From Desulfosporosinus lacus DSM 15449 (GTDB taxonomy: Bacteria > Bacillota > Desulfitobacteriia > Desulfitobacteriales > Desulfitobacteriaceae), in assembly GCF_900129935.1 (NCBI RefSeq), contig NZ_FQXJ01000009.1, forward strand, positions 1 to 64,000: a DNA stretch of 64,000 nucleotides. The letters are read 5' to 3'. Each line of letters begins with the position of its first letter. Position 1 is the first letter of the stretch. Below, in pieces: positions 51,946 to 60,522 of this stretch. Made by a program: the position numbers and the translations under genes. The notes beneath the pieces are model-generated. The model saw nothing but the letters and a program-made list of their open reading frames with translations, ran no database searches and was not told where the DNA came from.

Positions 51946-52974
51946 TTAAGCTCCCCGTTGTTCTTCCTTTTGTTCTAATCCACTAATAGCAGTATCAGCA
52001 ACTCCGGCAACCGACCACTTTCCGCACCGATCTCCCCATCTGGCCAAACTCCTGCCATCCTGTGTGATCTCTACTACCTCACATCGGTTCGCACACCCTG
52101 TGCAATCAAAGCTTTTAGCCAGAAAACGAGTTTCACCTAGGTCTAAGCCACGAAATCGGGTCCGAGTACCCGGGCGTGATCCAACTTTTTCTTGGGCCAG
52201 ATAAGCCGCTCCTAAAGCACCCATGACATCATAATTCTCAGGTACAATAATCGGTTGCCCTAACTCTTCTTCAAAGGCTTTACATATTCCTGGGTTGGCA
52301 GCCACACCCCCTTGAAAAAAGATGGGGCCCTTGATGTCTTTGTTTTTGCCCACATTGTTTAAATAGTTCCGCACCATGGCCTGACAAAGTCCTGCCAAAA
52401 TATCCGGCAATGAGTGCCCTAACTGCTGTTTGTGAATCATATCAGATTCTGCAAAAACTGAGCATCGTCCGGCAATTCGCACCGGATTTTTTGCTTCAAG
52501 GGCCAAAGGACCAAATTCTTCAATCTTGATTCCTAATCTAGAGGCTTGCTGGTCAAGAAATGAACCTGTCCCTGCCGCGCAAACCGTATTCATGGCAAAA
52601 TCAGAAACGACCCCATCTCTGAGAATAATTATCTTCGAATCCTGTCCGCCTATTTCAAGGATAGTTTGTACTTGAGGATTTACTCTTGAAGCAGCTACGG
52701 CATGGGCTGTGATTTCGTTCTTTACGACATCCGCTCCTAATAAAGTCGCCGCAAGCTGACGGGCACTGCCCGTAGCTCCGACTCCCATAATTTCAGCTGA
52801 CTTCCCTATTTTAGATCTTAGAAGTTTAATCCCCTCTTGAATAATTTGCATAGGACGTCCTTGTGTTCTTAGATAAAGTGCTTCTTTCACAGTATTGTCT
52901 GGTCTCAGTAAGACCATATTTGTACTTACCGACCCAACATCAACACCAAGAAAGTATTTATCATCCACCAACAC
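51946..52974 (-). CDS. Acyl-CoA dehydratase activase (BcrA/HgdC-type ATPase)
   Basis: 342 residues of the ASKHA activator fold: LGVDVGSVSTNMVLL, GVGATGSARQLAA, EIGGQDSKIIILRDGVVSDFAMNTVCAAGTGSFLDQQ with the cluster Cys, and AGRCSVFAESDMIHKQQLG with the second cluster Cys. A C-terminal extension has CTGCANRCE and GDRCGKW. Activators hydrolyse ATP to push one electron into HgdB-type enzymes or class I benzoyl-CoA reductase. It is preceded by two HgdB-related genes and overlaps the nearer by 14 nt. Confidence 0.92.
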   Translation of the reverse strand: MLVDDKYFLGVDVGSVSTNMVLLRPDNTVKEALYLRTQGRPMQIIQEGIKLLRSKIGKSAEIMGVGATGSARQLAATLLGADVVKNEITAHAVAASRVNPQVQTILEIGGQDSKIIILRDGVVSDFAMNTVCAAGTGSFLDQQASRLGIKIEEFGPLALEAKNPVRIAGRCSVFAESDMIHKQQLGHSLPDILAGLCQAMVRNYLNNVGKNKDIKGPIFFQGGVAANPGICKAFEEELGQPIIVPENYDVMGALGAAYLAQEKVGSRPGTRTRFRGLDLGETRFLAKSFDCTGCANRCEVVEITQDGRSLARWGDRCGKWSVAGVADTAISGLEQKEEQRGA

Positions 52975-54109
52975 CTAACACTCCTTCTCTTGTTTGTATG
53001 CTCTCTCGCAGAAGGCGCGGTCTTTCAAGCAGGTCGACATACGCTTCCAAGCGAGTTTGTATCCCTGCATGACCAGTATGCTCATCCACAATAAGAGTCA
53101 TAATCGGTATCTTATAAGTTTCTTGAACCTTAGGTAAGACACTGGCCGCCACAATTTCAGGCATGCAGGATAAAGGGAAAACTTGAATGATTCCATCATA
53201 TCCTTCCCGTGCAAATTTCACGGCAGCCCCAACTGTTTCCAGACCATGCCCCCCTACAAAGTGGGGCAAAAAGGGTTTGGCATGTCTGGGATAGGATCTG
53301 ATCGATCGATAGCCCGGAGCGATTCCTCGAAAGATATGACTTCCGACCCACCCTGAAAGATAAATAGAACGATCAACTTCCACCCCTAGACGTCCCAGTT
53401 CTTCCTCTATACCCACTGAACTAAAGGGATCAAGAATTGTATAAATCTCACCAACAATTCCTATACGAAGGGGTTTATTAATCCCTTCAGCCATGCTGTT
53501 TAGCCCTTCTTGACGTTCCCGAATAGTCTCTTGAACCCAACGAACCGTATCCTGAACCCCTTTTTCCGTCATAGTCTGCGCAAGCCTTTGCTTGGCACTT
53601 TCATATAGTTTTTCTGTATGCAAAGGGTGTGGGAGCCTTGGTCGAGCTGCATGGATCAAATCTTCAACTCGATCTAAAGCCACACTTTTCAAATAGGCGA
53701 ATCGCATAGCCTTTAGAATCTTCACCCAGGAATTTTTCCTTCCAGCTAAAAAGCGAATACGTTTGGCCAACCCCGCCATACTTCCATCAGGAGGCTCCAG
53801 AGTAACTACATCGTAGTTATACCCTGCGTCCCGAAGGATTTGTCGTTCCACTTCACCATAATAGCCAAACCGGCAAGGGCCGATTCCACCTGTGATCACA
53901 ATCGTATCTGCCCCTGCATTCGCAGCTTCCAGATAATTTCCAAGATTTAATTTTAATGGTAAACAGGCCGATTCCGGTGATAATTTCGTCCCTAAATTCA
54001 AAGTTCGTTTACTGTTAAACGGCGGGACCACCACATCAACATTGAGAGATTCAAAGAGCGTTTGAATTACGATCCAAGCATTCCCCATATGTGGAAACGT
54101 AACCTTCAT
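52961..54109 (-). CDS. HgdB-related (DUF2229-type) CoA enzyme subunit
   Basis: 382 residues from ATG at 54109 (GGAGG 7 nt upstream). It has FPHMGNAWIVIQTLFESLN, ESACLPLKLNLGNYLEAANAGADTI, GGIGPCRFGYYGEVERQIL, RIGIVGEIYTILDPF and IQVFPLSCMPEIVAASVLP, the cysteine-bearing motifs of the 2-hydroxyacyl-CoA dehydratase-like family found with BcrA/HgdC ATPases. Its substrate is unknown. It starts inside the preceding gene with a 59-nt overlap. Confidence 0.82.
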   Translation of the reverse strand: MKVTFPHMGNAWIVIQTLFESLNVDVVVPPFNSKRTLNLGTKLSPESACLPLKLNLGNYLEAANAGADTIVITGGIGPCRFGYYGEVERQILRDAGYNYDVVTLEPPDGSMAGLAKRIRFLAGRKNSWVKILKAMRFAYLKSVALDRVEDLIHAARPRLPHPLHTEKLYESAKQRLAQTMTEKGVQDTVRWVQETIRERQEGLNSMAEGINKPLRIGIVGEIYTILDPFSSVGIEEELGRLGVEVDRSIYLSGWVGSHIFRGIAPGYRSIRSYPRHAKPFLPHFVGGHGLETVGAAVKFAREGYDGIIQVFPLSCMPEIVAASVLPKVQETYKIPIMTLIVDEHTGHAGIQTRLEAYVDLLERPRLLRESIQTREGVLGVGG

Positions 54110-55166
54110 GGACCCTCCTCCTTTCGACCATATCCAAAAAGGCTTCAAGCCGAGTAACGAGACCCGCCTCTCCACTGTGTTCATCTAAAGTAACCACCAT
54201 ATAGGGCTTATGTTGTTCTCTGGCTTTTCGGGACACTAGTTCTTGTACCATCGAGTCCGTCCCGCAACCAAAGCAAGTAAGATAGATGATTCCATCAACG
54301 CTTTGATCCGCAACAAATTTATTACCGGCGCCAAATATTTGCTTAGAGTGACTCCAAAATAACTTTTTCCGCAATCCGAACAAGTTAGTCTTGACTTCTT
54401 CTTGATTGACGTTTTGAACCAATTCCACCTTCGCTTTCTCGCGAAGCTTTCTGAGAAGGTTTAAGTTAGCATAAGATTCATGTGTTAGGTAAGAATGCCC
54501 AACTAAAGCAATTCTCAAACGATCCCTATTCTGATCAACTATTGGAAACTCAGCTGTACGTTTCAATGCCGTCGATGACATTTTTGCAAACATCCGCTCT
54601 TTCCATGTCACTAGGGTGGGGACCTTAGCACTTTCCGTTAAGTCCTTTGCCGCTCGTCCAATCTCACGAATACTCTCTTCAAAATCCCACCCTGCTCCCA
54701 TAGAGTCTTGATATCTTTTCTGCCACTCTAAGCCTTCGTTAAGGGCCTTACGAACATCTGAGCTGCTCTTGCCCAGTTGCACTCCCAACCCCTCCAGGTC
54801 CTTTAACACCTGACGTTTACCCTTTCGCCAATTCAGGGTAACAGTTAACACAGGCATTCCCGGAGGAACTGCCGGAAGCAGACTTTCTGGAATACCCAGG
54901 AATTTCGGACAAGTATATGTATCTGCTTCGACACTCACAATGCGAGGCAAAAAAATCCAATCTACATCCTTTAAGGCCTGAATATGACCTGCTAGAAGTT
55001 TAAGAGGTAAACACGTTTCGTCACTGGCTTTCTTTAAGCCCTGTTCCATAATTTGTCGATGAGTGGCCGGTGATGTTACCACCTCAATACCTAAACGATG
55101 GAAAAAACCGGCCCAAAAAGGGAAATGGTCAAAATAGTAAAGAGCACGAGGAAACCCAATTCTCAC
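54051..55166 (-). CDS. HgdB-related (DUF2229-type) protein
   Basis: 371 residues: MRIGFPRALYYFDHFPFWAGFF, SDETCLPLKLLAGHIQAL, VSVEADTYTCPKFLGIPES, LRIALVGHSYLTHESYANL, LTCFGCGTDSMVQELVSRKA and VVTLDEHSGEAGLVTRLEAFLD. The paired gene downstream is of the same family. In many Clostridia the activase and both parts are fused into one giant protein; here they are three genes. Role probably radical or reductive CoA-thioester chemistry, unproven. Confidence 0.82.
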   Translation of the reverse strand: MRIGFPRALYYFDHFPFWAGFFHRLGIEVVTSPATHRQIMEQGLKKASDETCLPLKLLAGHIQALKDVDWIFLPRIVSVEADTYTCPKFLGIPESLLPAVPPGMPVLTVTLNWRKGKRQVLKDLEGLGVQLGKSSSDVRKALNEGLEWQKRYQDSMGAGWDFEESIREIGRAAKDLTESAKVPTLVTWKERMFAKMSSTALKRTAEFPIVDQNRDRLRIALVGHSYLTHESYANLNLLRKLREKAKVELVQNVNQEEVKTNLFGLRKKLFWSHSKQIFGAGNKFVADQSVDGIIYLTCFGCGTDSMVQELVSRKAREQHKPYMVVTLDEHSGEAGLVTRLEAFLDMVERRRVHEGYVSTYGECLDRNSNAL

Positions 55167-55188
55167 TTATGCTGCATCCTTTCAGATC

Positions 55189-56682
55189 CTATTTGCCGCC
55201 GCCCCGCGGCTGGCGATCATTGTCTTGTGGTTTTAAAATGCTTGGGCGTTTATTTGCGATTGGAACGGGAGAACGAACTATAATTGCCTTCATTGCCTTA
55301 GCATCAAAGGGCAGGAGCGGCCAGAGGTAAGGCACACCAAAGGATTTTGTTCGCCATAAAAGGAAGAATACCGCTGCTGCCCCGATCCAAAAACCAATAA
55401 AATTAAAAAGTCCTGTCATTATGATGAGGAACAACCGTGCTAAGCGGTTAGCTAACCCCAATTCATAGCTGGGCGTTGCAAATGTCCCTACTGAGACAAT
55501 CGCAATATACATGACAACCTCCGGAGTAAACAGACCTACTTTCACGGCGATATCCCCGAGCATAAAAGCCGCGATCAGACCTAAGGCAGTTCCAAGGGGA
55601 CCTGGAGTATGAATTGTTCCTAAACGCAAGAGATCCACACCAAACTCAGCCAATATTACCTGTACCAGTAAAGGAACTGTTGTTTGCTCCGTGAGACCGA
55701 TGAATTGAATTGATTCCGGCAGTAATTGCGGATTCAGAGCCGCACCCAACCAGAGCGGGAGAAGAAAAAGGGCTGCAAAAATCCCTCCAAATCGTATCCA
55801 ACGCAGATATGCTCCTACAATCGGTTCTTGCCGATACTCTTCCGCATGCTGAACATGACTCCAGAAGGTCGACGGTGCTATCATAACGGATGGAGAAGTA
55901 TCAACTATAATGACGACATACCCTTCCAGCAAATGAATAGCCGCCACATCCGGTCGTTCCGTATACCTGACACGAGGATAAGGGTTCCAGAATTTACTTC
56001 CGAGAATAAACTCTTCGACACTTTTTTCTGCCATAGGAATACCGTCAATTTTAATGGACTGTATGTCTTTTTGAATTTTTTGGACCATGTCTAAGTTGGT
56101 GATATCTTCAATGTAGGCAATACAAACATCAGTCTTTGATCGACCGCCCACCTGAACCAACTTCATACGCAGTTTGGGATCTCGTAACCGTCTTCGTATT
56201 AAAGCTGTATTCGTGACCAGCGTCTCTGTAAATCCGTCACGACTTCCTCGTGTCACACGCTCGATATCAGGCTCCTGAGGCATACGAGCAGGATAGGACC
56301 GTACATCCACAATAATGGCCTTATCCTGTCCCTCAACAAAGATGGCCATGGGCCCTGATAAAACGAAATAGAATACTTTATCCATGGTTTGAACTTCAGA
56401 GACTTGTAAATTAACGATACGTCCCTTAACAAGTTTATCTAAGGCATTGACAATGAGGTCGGAGCGTTCTAAGTCGATCAAGGCATCCAGTATATAACTC
56501 GCGACTTGCGAGTTTACCATCCCATTAACGGAATAGATAGCAACTCTTTTACCGCCAATGGACATTTCACGGAGCACGATATCAAAACTGTCAGGCACTC
56601 CCAATTCCCGATTTAGATACTCGATATTTTCTTGATAATTCTTACTTACGGGAATATTTTTCTCGCTTGAATTGTCATCCAT
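55189..56682 (-). CDS. spoVAF: Spore germination protein SpoVAF (GerA family)
   Basis: 497 residues: a soluble N-terminal GerA A-subunit domain (to ~300, with SRDGFTETLVTNTALIRRRLRDP) and four to five membrane helices (FGGIFAALFLLPLWLGAAL, LGTALGLIAAFMLGDIAV, ELGLANRLARLFLIIMTGLF). It is the last gene of the spoVA operon, involved in dipicolinic-acid handling and germination. A proline-rich basic tail (RQPRGGGK) ends it. Confidence 0.93.
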   Translation of the reverse strand: MDDNSSEKNIPVSKNYQENIEYLNRELGVPDSFDIVLREMSIGGKRVAIYSVNGMVNSQVASYILDALIDLERSDLIVNALDKLVKGRIVNLQVSEVQTMDKVFYFVLSGPMAIFVEGQDKAIIVDVRSYPARMPQEPDIERVTRGSRDGFTETLVTNTALIRRRLRDPKLRMKLVQVGGRSKTDVCIAYIEDITNLDMVQKIQKDIQSIKIDGIPMAEKSVEEFILGSKFWNPYPRVRYTERPDVAAIHLLEGYVVIIVDTSPSVMIAPSTFWSHVQHAEEYRQEPIVGAYLRWIRFGGIFAALFLLPLWLGAALNPQLLPESIQFIGLTEQTTVPLLVQVILAEFGVDLLRLGTIHTPGPLGTALGLIAAFMLGDIAVKVGLFTPEVVMYIAIVSVGTFATPSYELGLANRLARLFLIIMTGLFNFIGFWIGAAAVFFLLWRTKSFGVPYLWPLLPFDAKAMKAIIVRSPVPIANKRPSILKPQDNDRQPRGGGK

Positions 56683-56725
56683 ACTTTGCAGCTCCCTTTA
56701 ATCGTGGTTCGTAGTTCACATCGCC

Positions 56726-57088
56726 TTATCCCTTTGGTTTAAAAGCAACTGACATCAAATAGCCAAAAAAGACAGCTGCCGCAATCCCTACTGCTGTTGC
56801 TTCAACCCCTCCGGAAAAGGCTCCCATAATCCCCCGTTTTTCAACCGCCTCCATGGCCCCTTTCGCTAAAGAATAACCAAAACCAGACAGGGGAATCGAA
56901 GCGCCAGCTCCACCTATTTTCACCAAAGGTTCGTATATCCCCAACGCCCCAAGAATTGCTCCGCCAGACACAAAAGAAACTAACACGTGGGCCGGAGTAA
57001 ATGTGGGCTTTGTTAAGTCCATAAGAAGCTGTCCTATCATACAAATTATCCCTCCGACAATAAAAGCCGGAACAATCATCTCAAACAT
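56726..57088 (-). CDS. spoVAE: Stage V sporulation protein AE
   Basis: 120 residues from ATG at 57088 (AAAGGA upstream). It has the SpoVAC/SpoVAEB fold with several membrane helices: AFIVGGIICMIGQLLMDL, GGAGASIPLSGFGYSLAKGAMEA, GIAAAVFFGYLMSVAF. Part of the membrane channel for Ca-dipicolinate. Confidence 0.93.
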   Translation of the reverse strand: MFEMIVPAFIVGGIICMIGQLLMDLTKPTFTPAHVLVSFVSGGAILGALGIYEPLVKIGGAGASIPLSGFGYSLAKGAMEAVEKRGIMGAFSGGVEATAVGIAAAVFFGYLMSVAFKPKG

Positions 57089-57107
57089 ATTCTTACGATC
57101 CTTTCTG

Positions 57108-58115
57108 TTACCCTTCAATAACCACTGCGTGTCCAATACCGGGAATTGATTCTCCCTGTAAGGCAGACGTTGGACTATGCAGGGCACCACTGCCTACCAG
57201 CATGACTCTTTTTAGCTCCCCAGCTTTAATCCTCTGCAGAATATCCCCAGCCAAAACTACCGATGAACAACCGCACCCACTTGCTCCTGAGTGGGTATCT
57301 TGACTCTCGTCATAAATCATGACCCCGCAATCAGTAAAGTTCGTCCCCATATCCATACCGCTTTGCTTCAATAGTTCACAGGCCAGTGCCAAACCGACCG
57401 CTCCCAGATCTCCCGATGCAATCAGATTATAGTCAACCGGTCGAAGTTGCCTATCATGAAAGTGATTTAGGATCGTATCAGCAACCGCAGGAGCCATTGC
57501 TGCGCCCATATTATTCACATCTTTCACCGCAAAGTCTATTACTCTTCCAATTGTTGCTGAAGTAACGCGCGGACCCGCTCCGTCGCTTCCGAGAAGTACA
57601 CTGCCTGCCCCTGTTACTGTCCACTGTGCACTCATAGCCCTTTGCGCACCCTGCTCGGTGGGCAACCGATATTGACGCTCAGCAGTATCATGGTGGCTGG
57701 ATACCCCCACTAGCACTTTTTGGGCAAATCCGCCATCAATTAACATACTCCCTACAGCTATACCTAAAGCCATAGTAGAGCAAGCTCCATACAAGCCGAT
57801 AAAAGGTAACGCCATTTGGCGAGCCGCAAAATTTGAAGAGATAATTTGATTCAGTAAATCTCCCGCTAACATAAAGTCAATTTGCTCCTTTGGGACTGAT
57901 GCTTGATTTATGGCCCCATTCATCGCCTCTTGAAGCATTTTGCTCTCTGCAACTTCCCAGGATTTTTCGCCATTTAGGTCGTCTTTCCAAACCTTATCAA
58001 AGGTCTTTCCAAGAGGTCCTTGTCCTTCTTTAGGACCCACTACAGAATAGGACGATAAAATAACTGGCGGTTTAGCAAATACCACTGTCTGGTTTCCTAC
58101 TCGTTTTAAGTTCAT
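57108..58115 (-). CDS. spoVAD: Stage V sporulation protein AD
   Basis: 335 residues of the thiolase-like SpoVAD: GNQTVVFAKPPVILSSYSVVGPKEGQGPLG at the start in two parts, FIGLYGACSTMALGI, VGVSSHHDTAERQYRLPTEQG and DTHSGASGCGCSSVVLAGDIL. It binds dipicolinic acid on the membrane surface of the forespore. Confidence 0.96.
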   Translation of the reverse strand: MNLKRVGNQTVVFAKPPVILSSYSVVGPKEGQGPLGKTFDKVWKDDLNGEKSWEVAESKMLQEAMNGAINQASVPKEQIDFMLAGDLLNQIISSNFAARQMALPFIGLYGACSTMALGIAVGSMLIDGGFAQKVLVGVSSHHDTAERQYRLPTEQGAQRAMSAQWTVTGAGSVLLGSDGAGPRVTSATIGRVIDFAVKDVNNMGAAMAPAVADTILNHFHDRQLRPVDYNLIASGDLGAVGLALACELLKQSGMDMGTNFTDCGVMIYDESQDTHSGASGCGCSSVVLAGDILQRIKAGELKRVMLVGSGALHSPTSALQGESIPGIGHAVVIEG

Positions 58116-58194
58116 TTCAACCTATCCCCATTCATAAGGTGGAGTATTTCCATATAATTAGTAAACTGAGGTTGCTAGTCAGCATCTGCTTTGA

Positions 58195-58662
58195 CTAGTG
58201 TAAAAGAAAGTACACAAAACCCACGACAATCGAGGTCGCGATGCCGTATACTAGTACTGGTCCTGCAACCGTGAACAATTTTGCCCCAACACCCATTACA
58301 TATCCTTCACGCTTAAATTCCATAGCAGGTGCAACAATAGAATTTGCAAACCCCGTTACCGGAACAATTGAACCCGCACCTCCAAATTTCCCGATTTCAT
58401 CATAAACCCCTAAACCAGTTAATAAAGCTCCCAAGAAAATCATCGTTGCGGTCGCCGCAGTCGATGCTTCGACGCGTGCTAAACCAAACGAGCTAAATAA
58501 ATTGATGAAAATCTGCCCGATCGAACAGATAATCCCGCCTACAATAAATGCTCGAACTACATTTTTGATAATTGTTGGTTTGGGTGTATATTGCTTAATT
58601 AAGGTTTGATATTTTTCCGCAGTTACAGATAACAAGGGCTTTTTTAGAGTTTGGTCAGCCAT
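58195..58662 (-). CDS. spoVAC: Stage V sporulation protein AC
   Basis: 155 residues from ATG at 58662 (AGGAGG upstream). Four to five membrane helices with AFIVGGIICSIGQIFINLF, GGAGSIVPVTGFANSIVAPAMEFKREG and GPVLVYGIATSIVVGFVYFLL. First gene of the operon spoVAC-AD-AE-AF; earlier spoVAA/AB are absent, as in Clostridia. Confidence 0.95.
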   Translation of the reverse strand: MADQTLKKPLLSVTAEKYQTLIKQYTPKPTIIKNVVRAFIVGGIICSIGQIFINLFSSFGLARVEASTAATATMIFLGALLTGLGVYDEIGKFGGAGSIVPVTGFANSIVAPAMEFKREGYVMGVGAKLFTVAGPVLVYGIATSIVVGFVYFLLH

Positions 58663-58853
58663 CCCCAATTCCTCCTTTTTTATACTAGTCAGATAGTATA
58701 ACTTTTCGTTATATACTTTCTGAAAGCATGTTTTCTTTACAGCGTCAAGCACTTTCTATTATTTGGCATAATGGGATATATTATACTTATTACCACAGTC
58801 TTTAATAATTTTTCTATTTCGACAGAGCCTTACAAGTAATTCCTAAAATTCAA

Positions 58854-58882
58854 GCAGGAAAATTATGGGTTATAGCGAAATC
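58854..58882 (+). promoter_or_regulatory. Candidate sigma-H promoter of spoIIA operon
   Basis: GCAGGAAAATT, a 12-nt spacer, then GCGAAATC resembles the sigma-H consensus (AGGAWWT and RNNGAAT). It lies 32 bp before the spoIIAA start. spoIIA operons are classically sigma-H driven. Confidence 0.45.
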
Positions 58883-58913
58883 ATTAGTATTGATAAATTT
58901 AGGGGGAATGGTC

Positions 58914-59258
58914 TTGAACCTTGAAAAAAAAAGAGAACGCCTGACCCTACTTCTGCGCATAGACGGCGAACTGGACATGCACACTGCATCCGATCTTCGA
59001 CAAGCCATAGACAGTGAGATTGAGAAAAGAGGAATTCGTACAGTCATCCTTAATCTTCAAGATGTTCAGTTTGTCGATAGTTCTGGACTGGGTGTTATTC
59101 TGGGCAGGTACAAGAAACTGCTTCCTTTAGGCGGAAAACTTAAAATCACGAATGTACCCCCTCACATTTATAAGATCATGGAATTATCCGGTTTACCAAA
59201 AATTATTAGCTTCTATGTTGACGAAGCACATGCCTATGAGGAAGGAAGGGGAGCTTAA
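58914..59258 (+). CDS. spoIIAA: Anti-sigma-F factor antagonist SpoIIAA
   Basis: 114 residues from TTG at 58914, where GGGGGA lies 6 nt upstream; ATG at 58908 is too near it. STAS fold: LRIDGELDMHTASDLRQ and DVQFVDSSGLGVILGRYK with the phosphorylatable Ser. It binds SpoIIAB to free sigma-F in the forespore. One nt separates it from spoIIAB. Confidence 0.95.
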   Translation: MNLEKKRERLTLLLRIDGELDMHTASDLRQAIDSEIEKRGIRTVILNLQDVQFVDSSGLGVILGRYKKLLPLGGKLKITNVPPHIYKIMELSGLPKIISFYVDEAHAYEEGRGA

Positions 59259-59259
59259 T

Positions 59260-59697
59260 ATGAAATCTAACCAAATAACCCTTACGTTTTCCAGTATTGC
59301 TGAAAATGTGAGCATTGCCCGTTTACTCATTGCTTCTATAGGAGGGCAATTGGATCTTTCACTTAATGACATCGAAGAGCTTAAAGTCGCGGTTTCCGAA
59401 GCAGTTTCTAATGCTATTATCCACGGATACCAGAGTGTCCCCAATAACATTGTTTACCTCGATCTGGAGATCGCTGACGACACCCTCATTATTGTTGTAA
59501 AGGATGAAGGATGTGGCATCTCTAATGTTGAGCAAGCAATGCAACCTGCTTACAGTACTGATCCTGAGCGAATGGGCCTAGGCTTTGTCTTCATGCAATC
59601 TTTCATGGACGAGCTTCAAGTAGAATCTAAACTTGAAGTGGGAACAACTGTTACCATGAAGAAGCGCTTCAAGCAAACACCCATCTCCTCTCATTAG
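59260..59697 (+). CDS. spoIIAB: Anti-sigma-F factor SpoIIAB
   Basis: 145 residues from ATG at 59260. GHKL kinase motifs: LKVAVSEAVSNAIIHGY (N box), VKDEGCGI (G1) and RMGLGFVFMQSFMD (G2). It phosphorylates SpoIIAA and holds sigma-F inactive. Confidence 0.96.
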   Translation: MKSNQITLTFSSIAENVSIARLLIASIGGQLDLSLNDIEELKVAVSEAVSNAIIHGYQSVPNNIVYLDLEIADDTLIIVVKDEGCGISNVEQAMQPAYSTDPERMGLGFVFMQSFMDELQVESKLEVGTTVTMKKRFKQTPISSH

Positions 59698-59712
59698 GGG
59701 GGGGGCGAAATT

Positions 59713-60510
59713 ATGATTCAACGACTATCAGAAATGAATCTCCCCCACTTTCCTTTGCTCTCGGATAAAGAGATGATGGAATACCTTCATGCTGCTAAAG
59801 AAGGTGATACAGCGGCCCGAGAACGTCTAATCAATTGTAACTTGAAACTAATTTTTAATTTGGTTCAACGTTTCACTCATCGAGGCTATGAGATGGAAGA
59901 CCTCTTTCAGATTGGTACTATCGGGCTGATTAAAGCCATCGACAAATTCGACTTCACCTATGGTGTCAAGTTCTCAACTTATGCCGTACCAATGATTATC
60001 GGAGAAATACGGCGTTTTCTCCGGGATGATCATCCCGTGAAAGTTCCTCGCTCCTATAAGGAACTTGTATATAAAGTGAATCGTGCTCGTGATGAACTGT
60101 CAGCCACGCTAGGCAGAGAAGCAACAATCGGAGAAATTGCCAATAGTATTGGCATTGATCGAGATGAGATCGTCATAGCACTTGAAGCTATCCAAAGCCC
60201 TACTTCCATCTACGATACCCTTTATCAGGACGACTCGGATCCCATCTACGTTCTCGATCAACTCTCTGATGAAAAGGGTCTTGAGCCTGGCTGGTTCGAA
60301 AAAATCGCCCTTAATGAGGTCTTGGACAAGTTGCCTGAGAGAGAGAAGCGTGTCCTTTTAATGCGATTTTTTGAAGATAAGACCCAGAGTCAAATCGCCA
60401 GTCAGCTTAATCTCTCTCAAGTTCAGATTTCTCGAATCGAACGTGCCGCGCTCCTTAGAATCCGCAAATTAGCCCAAATTAATGATCGTTCAGACATAGA
60501 TCCAGAGTAG
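59713..60510 (+). CDS. sigF: RNA polymerase sporulation sigma factor SigF
   Basis: 265 residues with sigma region 2 (LIFNLVQRFTHRGYEMEDLFQIGTIG in parts, FSTYAVPMIIGEIRRFLRDD), region 3 and region 4 (LPEREKRVLLMRFFEDKTQSQIASQLNLSQVQISRIE). It is the first compartment-specific forespore sigma factor. Start ATG at 59713 with a run of nine G upstream. Confidence 0.97.
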   Translation: MIQRLSEMNLPHFPLLSDKEMMEYLHAAKEGDTAARERLINCNLKLIFNLVQRFTHRGYEMEDLFQIGTIGLIKAIDKFDFTYGVKFSTYAVPMIIGEIRRFLRDDHPVKVPRSYKELVYKVNRARDELSATLGREATIGEIANSIGIDRDEIVIALEAIQSPTSIYDTLYQDDSDPIYVLDQLSDEKGLEPGWFEKIALNEVLDKLPEREKRVLLMRFFEDKTQSQIASQLNLSQVQISRIERAALLRIRKLAQINDRSDIDPE

Positions 60511-60522
60511 AATGCTTAACGG

